A DNA stretch of 64,000 nucleotides from Microbacterium sp. TPD7012 (lineage in GTDB: Bacteria > Actinomycetota > Actinomycetes > Actinomycetales > Microbacteriaceae), in NCBI RefSeq assembly GCF_003075395.1, contig NZ_QDFV01000001.1:124001-188000 (forward strand). Reading direction: 5' to 3'. The first letter of the stretch is position 1, and each line of letters starts with the position of its first letter. Shown one piece after another: positions 60,873-64,000 of this stretch. The translations under genes were made by a program, and so were the position numbers. Below the pieces are notes generated by a model. The model saw nothing but the letters and a program-made list of their open reading frames with translations. It made no database searches and was not told the origin of the DNA.

Positions 60873-61385
60873 ATGGCCGGCGAAACCGTCATCACCGTGG
60901 TGGGAAACCTCACGGCCGACCCCGAGCTGCGCTACACGCAGAACGGGCTGCCGGTGGCGAACTTCACCATCGCATCGACGCCTCGGAACTTCGACCGTGC
61001 CGCGAACGAGTGGAAGGACGGCGATGCGCTGTTCCTCCGTGCGTCCGTGTGGCGCGAGTTCGCCGAGCACGTGGCGGGCTCGCTGACGAAGGGCATGCGC
61101 GTCATCGCGCAGGGTCGCCTCCGTCAGCGCTCCTACCAGGACCGCGAGGGCAACCAGCGCACCGCGATCGAGCTGGAGGTCGACGAGATCGGCCCCTCGC
61201 TCCGGTACGCGACCGCGCAGGTCACCCGTGCGGCGTCGACCGGCGGTGCCGGTGGTGCCGGCGGCGGACAGTCCCGTCCCGCGCAGCAGCAGGTGTCGGA
61301 GGAGCCGTGGTCCACGCCCGGCTCGTCGACCAGCGCGGATGCCTGGAGCACTCCCGGCAGCTTCGGCGACGACACTCCCTTCTAA
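60873..61385 (+). CDS. ssb: Single-stranded DNA-binding protein
   Basis: The 170-residue protein has the OB fold ('[32 protein letters not shown]', '[35 protein letters not shown]'), a flexible G/Q/S-rich linker and the acidic tip 'DDTPF', which recruits replication and repair partners. It coats single-stranded DNA as a tetramer. The start is 5 bp after rpsF. The 78-bp gap to rpsR holds a repeat-B copy. Confidence 0.97.
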   Translation: MAGETVITVVGNLTADPELRYTQNGLPVANFTIASTPRNFDRAANEWKDGDALFLRASVWREFAEHVAGSLTKGMRVIAQGRLRQRSYQDREGNQRTAIELEVDEIGPSLRYATAQVTRAASTGGAGGAGGGQSRPAQQQVSEEPWSTPGSSTSADAWSTPGSFGDDTPF

Positions 61386-61418
61386 ACTCATCTCCCGCGG
61401 TCTGAGCCGGGGCCCATG

Positions 61419-61442
61419 GGCCCCTGAGCTTGTCGAAGGGCC
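61419..61442. repeat. Interspersed repeat B, copy in the ribosomal operon
   Basis: GGCCCCTGAGCTTGTCGAAG then GGCC lies between ssb and rpsR. It is related to the coding copies at 14116 and 44987 on the opposite strand orientation and is itself partly palindromic (GGGCC...GGCC ends). It separates genes of one operon without an obvious terminator. Confidence 0.7.
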
Positions 61443-61463
61443 GCTCATCATTAAGGAAAACCA

Positions 61464-61718
61464 ATGGCTGGAAAGTCGAGCGGCGACCGCCGCAAGCCGC
61501 GGAAGGGTGGCAAGCCCACCGCTCCCGCGAAGTCCATCCGGGTCGGTGTCATCGATTACAAGGATGTCGCCACCCTCCGCAAGTTCGTCTCGGAGCGCGG
61601 CAAGATCCGCGCCCGTCGTATCACCGGTGTCTCGGTGCAGGAGCAGCGTCTGATCGCCACGGCGATCAAGAACGCGCGCGAAATGGCGCTCCTGCCCTAC
61701 GCTGGCGCCGGCCGGTAA
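61464..61718 (+). CDS. rpsR: 30S ribosomal protein S18
   Basis: The 84-residue basic protein has the S18 core '[51 protein letters not shown]'-type sequence (residues about 30-80) and a disordered lysine-rich N-terminus. It has no cysteine cluster, so it is the zinc-independent type. It pairs with S6 in the 30S subunit. AAGGAAA lies before the ATG. Confidence 0.98.
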   Translation: MAGKSSGDRRKPRKGGKPTAPAKSIRVGVIDYKDVATLRKFVSERGKIRARRITGVSVQEQRLIATAIKNAREMALLPYAGAGR

Positions 61719-61729
61719 GGGGTATCGAG

Positions 61730-62182
61730 ATGGCAAAGCTGATTCTCACGAACGAGGTCGCAGGTCTGGGTAGCGCCGGTGACGTCGTCGAGGTCAAGAA
61801 CGGGTACGCCCGCAACTTCCTCATCCCGCAGGGCTTCGCTACGGCGTGGACCCGCGGTGGCGAAAAGCAGGTCGCTTCGATCCAGGCCGCGCGTCAGGCA
61901 CGCGCGATCCACGATCGTGACGACGCTGTCGCACTGAAGAACGCTCTCGAGGGCACCAAGGTGCGCCTGACGGTCAAGGCCGGCAAGGAAGGTCGTCTCT
62001 TCGGCTCGGTCAAGACCGAGCACGTCGCCGACGCCGTCGCGGCTGCCGGCATCGGCACGATCGACAAGCGCAAGGTGCAGATCACCTCGCCGATCAAGTC
62101 GACGGGTGACCACGAGGCCACCGTTCGTCTGCACGACGACGTGACCGCGGTCATCACGCTGCAGGTCGTCGCCGCCAAGTAG
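61730..62182 (+). CDS. rplI: 50S ribosomal protein L9
   Basis: The 150-residue protein is full-length L9: the rRNA-binding N-domain '[32 protein letters not shown]' (4-35), the long connecting helix, and the C-domain '[20 protein letters not shown]' onward. It binds the base of the L1 stalk of the 50S subunit. The start is 11 bp after rpsR; the operon ends at a hairpin 31 bp downstream. Confidence 0.98.
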   Translation: MAKLILTNEVAGLGSAGDVVEVKNGYARNFLIPQGFATAWTRGGEKQVASIQAARQARAIHDRDDAVALKNALEGTKVRLTVKAGKEGRLFGSVKTEHVADAVAAAGIGTIDKRKVQITSPIKSTGDHEATVRLHDDVTAVITLQVVAAK

Positions 62183-62190
62183 TTCCCGGT

Positions 62191-62214
62191 GGGCCACTGA
62201 GCCCGTCGAAGTGC
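62191..62214. repeat. Degenerate interspersed repeat B after rplI
   Basis: GGGCCACTGAGCCCGTCGAA then GTGC resembles the copy at 61419 with several changes. It lies directly between rplI and its terminator. Confidence 0.5.
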
Positions 62215-62251
62215 GCCCCCTGTTCTCCGGCTTCTGCCGGGACAGGGGGCG
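62214..62251. terminator. Terminator of the rpsF-rplI operon
   Basis: CGCCCCCTG (62214-62222) pairs with CAGGGGGCG (62243-62251), and an inner CCGG/CCGG pair extends the stem around CTTCTG. TTCTG follows. It also lies downstream of the convergent WYL gene, so may act in both directions. Confidence 0.7.
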
Positions 62252-62293
62252 TTCTGCGTGTCGGGACCTGCGCGCCGGAAGGGCGGATGCCGT

Positions 62294-63253
62294 TCACGCC
62301 CCGGCTGCGCGCGCGAAGCGCTCGGACAGCCGTCGCGCCTCCGCCGCGAGCGCGGGAGTGCCGGCGACCGAGAAATCCAGGTCGAGCATGCTGAGGTGTC
62401 GCAGCAGCGCGGCCGGGTCGTCGGACCCGCTCTCGAGCACGCACGACTGCTCATCCCGCGCGGTGACCACGCCCGCCGCTCTCGGCAGCCGCTCGGCGAC
62501 GACGTCTGCCGACGCGTGGATCACGACCGTGGCACGGAACTCCCAGGGGGCGGAGGCCACGCCGCGATCGACGTGGTCGGCTGCGCCTTCTGCCGGCAGT
62601 TCGCGAGGGGTGAAGCGTCGCCCCAGAGGGATGCGCGGGGTGAGCCGGTCGACGCGGAAGGTGCGCCAGTCGTCGCGCTCGAGGTCGAAGGCGAGCAGAT
62701 ACCAGCGCCCGGCGCGCAGGGCGAGTCGGTACGGTTCGACGATGCGCCGCGACTCGGTCTCGGAGTGGGTGCGGTAGTCGAACCGCAGTTGCACGGTGTC
62801 GCGGCAGGCAGAGGCCAGCGTGAGGAGCACGTCAGGGTCCACGGCGGGTCCATGGCCGGGAACCGGGACGACCGTCGACTGCAGCGTCGTGATGCGATGC
62901 CGGAGGTGCGAGGGCAGCACCTGGTACATCTTGGCCAGTGCGCGGAGAGAGGCCTCCTCGAGGTCGGCGATCGACCCGTCGGCCGCTGCCGTGCTGAGCC
63001 CGAGGGCCACGGCGATCGCCTCGTCGTCTTCCAGGAGGAGAGGGGGGAGGGCCGCCCCGGCGCCGAGCTGATAGCCGCCGGCCACTCCCGGCGTGCTCGT
63101 GATCGGGTAGCCGAGGGCGCGGAGCCTCTCGACGTCCGCGCGGATCGTGCGGGTCGAGACCTCGAGCCGCTCCGCCAGAACACGCCCGGGCCAGAACGGG
63201 CGAACCTGCAGGAGGGACAGGATCTGGAGCAGTCGTTCTGACGTCTTCAACAT
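62294..63253 (-). CDS. WYL-domain transcriptional regulator (YafY type)
   Basis: The 319-residue protein has an N-terminal winged helix-turn-helix ('LLQILSLLQVRPFWPGRVLAERLEVSTRTIRADVERLRALG'), then a WYL domain ('VQLRFDYRTHSETESRRIVEPYRLALRAGRWYLLAFD', with the arginine and W-Y-L core), and a C-terminal WCX extension. WYL proteins sense nucleic acids or nucleotides and often control nearby genes. I chose ATG 63253. It is divergent from the epoxide hydrolase gene across a 61-bp gap with an inverted repeat, its probable operator. Confidence 0.9.
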   Translation of the reverse strand: MLKTSERLLQILSLLQVRPFWPGRVLAERLEVSTRTIRADVERLRALGYPITSTPGVAGGYQLGAGAALPPLLLEDDEAIAVALGLSTAAADGSIADLEEASLRALAKMYQVLPSHLRHRITTLQSTVVPVPGHGPAVDPDVLLTLASACRDTVQLRFDYRTHSETESRRIVEPYRLALRAGRWYLLAFDLERDDWRTFRVDRLTPRIPLGRRFTPRELPAEGAADHVDRGVASAPWEFRATVVIHASADVVAERLPRAAGVVTARDEQSCVLESGSDDPAALLRHLSMLDLDFSVAGTPALAAEARRLSERFARAAGA

Positions 63254-63271
63254 GTTCTCAGTCTCTTCCTG

Positions 63272-63296
63272 ATTGCGGAAGCGAACGTTCCGCAAT
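63272..63296. promoter_or_regulatory. Candidate WYL-regulator operator
   Basis: ATTGCGGAA (63272-63280) and TTCCGCAAT (63288-63296) are perfect 9-bp inverted arms with a 7-nt spacer. They lie 18 bp before the regulator start and 18 bp before the epoxide hydrolase start, central to the divergent promoter. Confidence 0.65.
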
Positions 63297-63314
63297 GGAT
63301 TCTACTGTCAGATC

Positions 63315-64000
63315 ATGACGAACGACACGAGCAGCATCCGCCCTTTCCGCATCGAGGTCACCGATCAGGATCTCGACGATCTCCACGAGAGGATCACGCT
63401 GGCACGCTGGCCCCGTGACCTCGATGGCACCGGCTGGGATCGGGGTATCCCGGTCAGCTACCTCCGCCCGCTGGCCGAGTACTGGCGTGACAGCTTCGAC
63501 TGGCGAGCGCAGGAGACCCGACTGAACGAGCTGCCGCAGTTCGTCACCGAGGTCGATGGTCAGCAGATCCACTTCGTGCATGTCCACTCGGCCGTGCCCG
63601 GAGCCCGGCCGCTCCTGCTCCTGCACGGCTGGCCGAGCTCCTTCGTCGAGTTCCTCGATGTGATCGGACCGCTCACCGACCCGCTGGCGCACGGAGGGCG
63701 CGAGGAGGATGCCGTGCACGTCGTCATCCCATCGCTCCCCGGCTACGGGTTCTCGACGCTGGCCGATGCCGGGTGGGGCGATCTCTTCCGCATCGCCGGA
63801 GCCATGGCCGAGGTGATGACGCGACTGGGCTACGACCGTTTCCTCGCCCAGGGCACCGACGTCGGCTCGGGGATCGTCGGGATGCTGCCGATGGCGGCGC
63901 CGGGGCGGGTCATCGCGACCCACGTCAACGGTCCCAGCCCCTTCCCGCTCGGGCCGGCCCTCCCCGTCGACGCCCTGCCGGAGGGAGAGCGCGAGCGCGT
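63315..64000 (+). CDS. Epoxide hydrolase-family protein, 3' truncated by window end
   Basis: The frame is open from ATG 63315 to the last base, giving 228 residues of an alpha/beta-hydrolase. It has the epoxide hydrolase N-terminal cap ('IRPFRIEVTDQDLDDLHERI' and 'LARWPRDLDGTGWDRGIP', 'PLAEYWRDSFDWRAQE'). The core follows: 'LLLLHGWPSSFVEFLDVIGPL' (HGWP oxyanion motif), 'VIPSLPGYGFSTL' and the nucleophile elbow 'AQGTDVGSGIVG' (G-T-D-V-G, Asp nucleophile as in epoxide hydrolases). Tyr and His catalytic residues would lie beyond the window. It likely opens epoxides or related esters in detoxification and is controlled by the divergent WYL regulator. Confidence 0.88.
   Translation, partial: MTNDTSSIRPFRIEVTDQDLDDLHERITLARWPRDLDGTGWDRGIPVSYLRPLAEYWRDSFDWRAQETRLNELPQFVTEVDGQQIHFVHVHSAVPGARPLLLLHGWPSSFVEFLDVIGPLTDPLAHGGREEDAVHVVIPSLPGYGFSTLADAGWGDLFRIAGAMAEVMTRLGYDRFLAQGTDVGSGIVGMLPMAAPGRVIATHVNGPSPFPLGPALPVDALPEGERER

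Overview
The window is about 64 kb of very GC-rich chromosomal DNA. Several things point to an actinobacterium, most likely Microbacteriaceae and probably Microbacterium: the gene order jag-rsmG-parA-parB followed by trxA-trxB-murJ-DUF6049, the codon usage, the LPXTG/LAXTG surface proteins, the TreX-TreY-TreZ trehalose route and the rpsF-ssb-rpsR-rplI operon. The genus is an inference from layout, not from a search. dnaA and oriC are not in the window, but the left end is the origin-proximal partition region.

Layout. (1) 1-5006: 3' end of jag, rsmG, a VOC protein, about 1.4 kb without a convincing gene, then parA-parB. Seven parS sites are spread over 403-3128, and the last one forms the first codons of parA. 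(2) 5067-7389: sugar-type MFS porter, a small conserved protein and a GrpB-family protein. (3) 7667-12901, minus strand: DUF6049 protein and murJ, then trxB-trxA ending at a terminator. (4) 13010-24053: accessory block with a methyltransferase, an LLM flavin oxidoreductase, a secreted protein, DUF2283, an LPATG-anchored repeat protein, a Tat-exported phosphoesterase, a LATTG-anchored metallophosphatase and a CPBP protease. (5) 24228-31602: cca, a VapBC-type toxin-antitoxin pair, a DHFR-like reductase, two very small acidic ORFs, a TetR-MerR-quinone reductase operon divergent from a membrane protein, and an SDR. (6) 31746-38772: treZ, treY and glgX/treX with an unknown leading gene. (7) 38945-43382: GAF regulator with an SARP-like C-terminus, alpha/beta hydrolase, aldehyde dehydrogenase and DUF779. 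(8) 43644-47807: uncharacterised membrane and cytoplasmic proteins and a GNAT acetyltransferase. (9) 47809-53801: Lrp/AsnC regulator divergent from a complete five-gene oligopeptide ABC transporter. (10) 53823-57086: two lipoproteins flanking an ECF sigma factor and its CU044_5270-type partner. (11) 57271-60367: ferric-siderophore binding protein and two permeases, without an ATPase. (12) 60499-62182: rpsF-ssb-rpsR-rplI. (13) 62294-64000: WYL regulator divergent from a truncated epoxide hydrolase.

Most functional groups are tight operons with ATGA-type overlaps. Several divergent promoters carry inverted or helically phased repeats that look like operators (20424, 27407, 29890, 41256, 48390, 63272). 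Non-coding signals recur across the window: parS; GGATGC/GCATCC palindromes just after stop codons; two families of short interspersed repeats, one of which has entered two coding sequences in the same frame; and extended -10 motifs 6-7 nt before start codons that suggest leaderless mRNAs.

The most interesting local systems are the parS array with a centromere site inside the parA start, the GAF/SARP regulator-aldehyde dehydrogenase-DUF779 module with 10-bp phased operators, and the tandem-repeat promoter of the exported phosphoesterase. I saw no CRISPR array, tRNA, rRNA, prophage or transposase.
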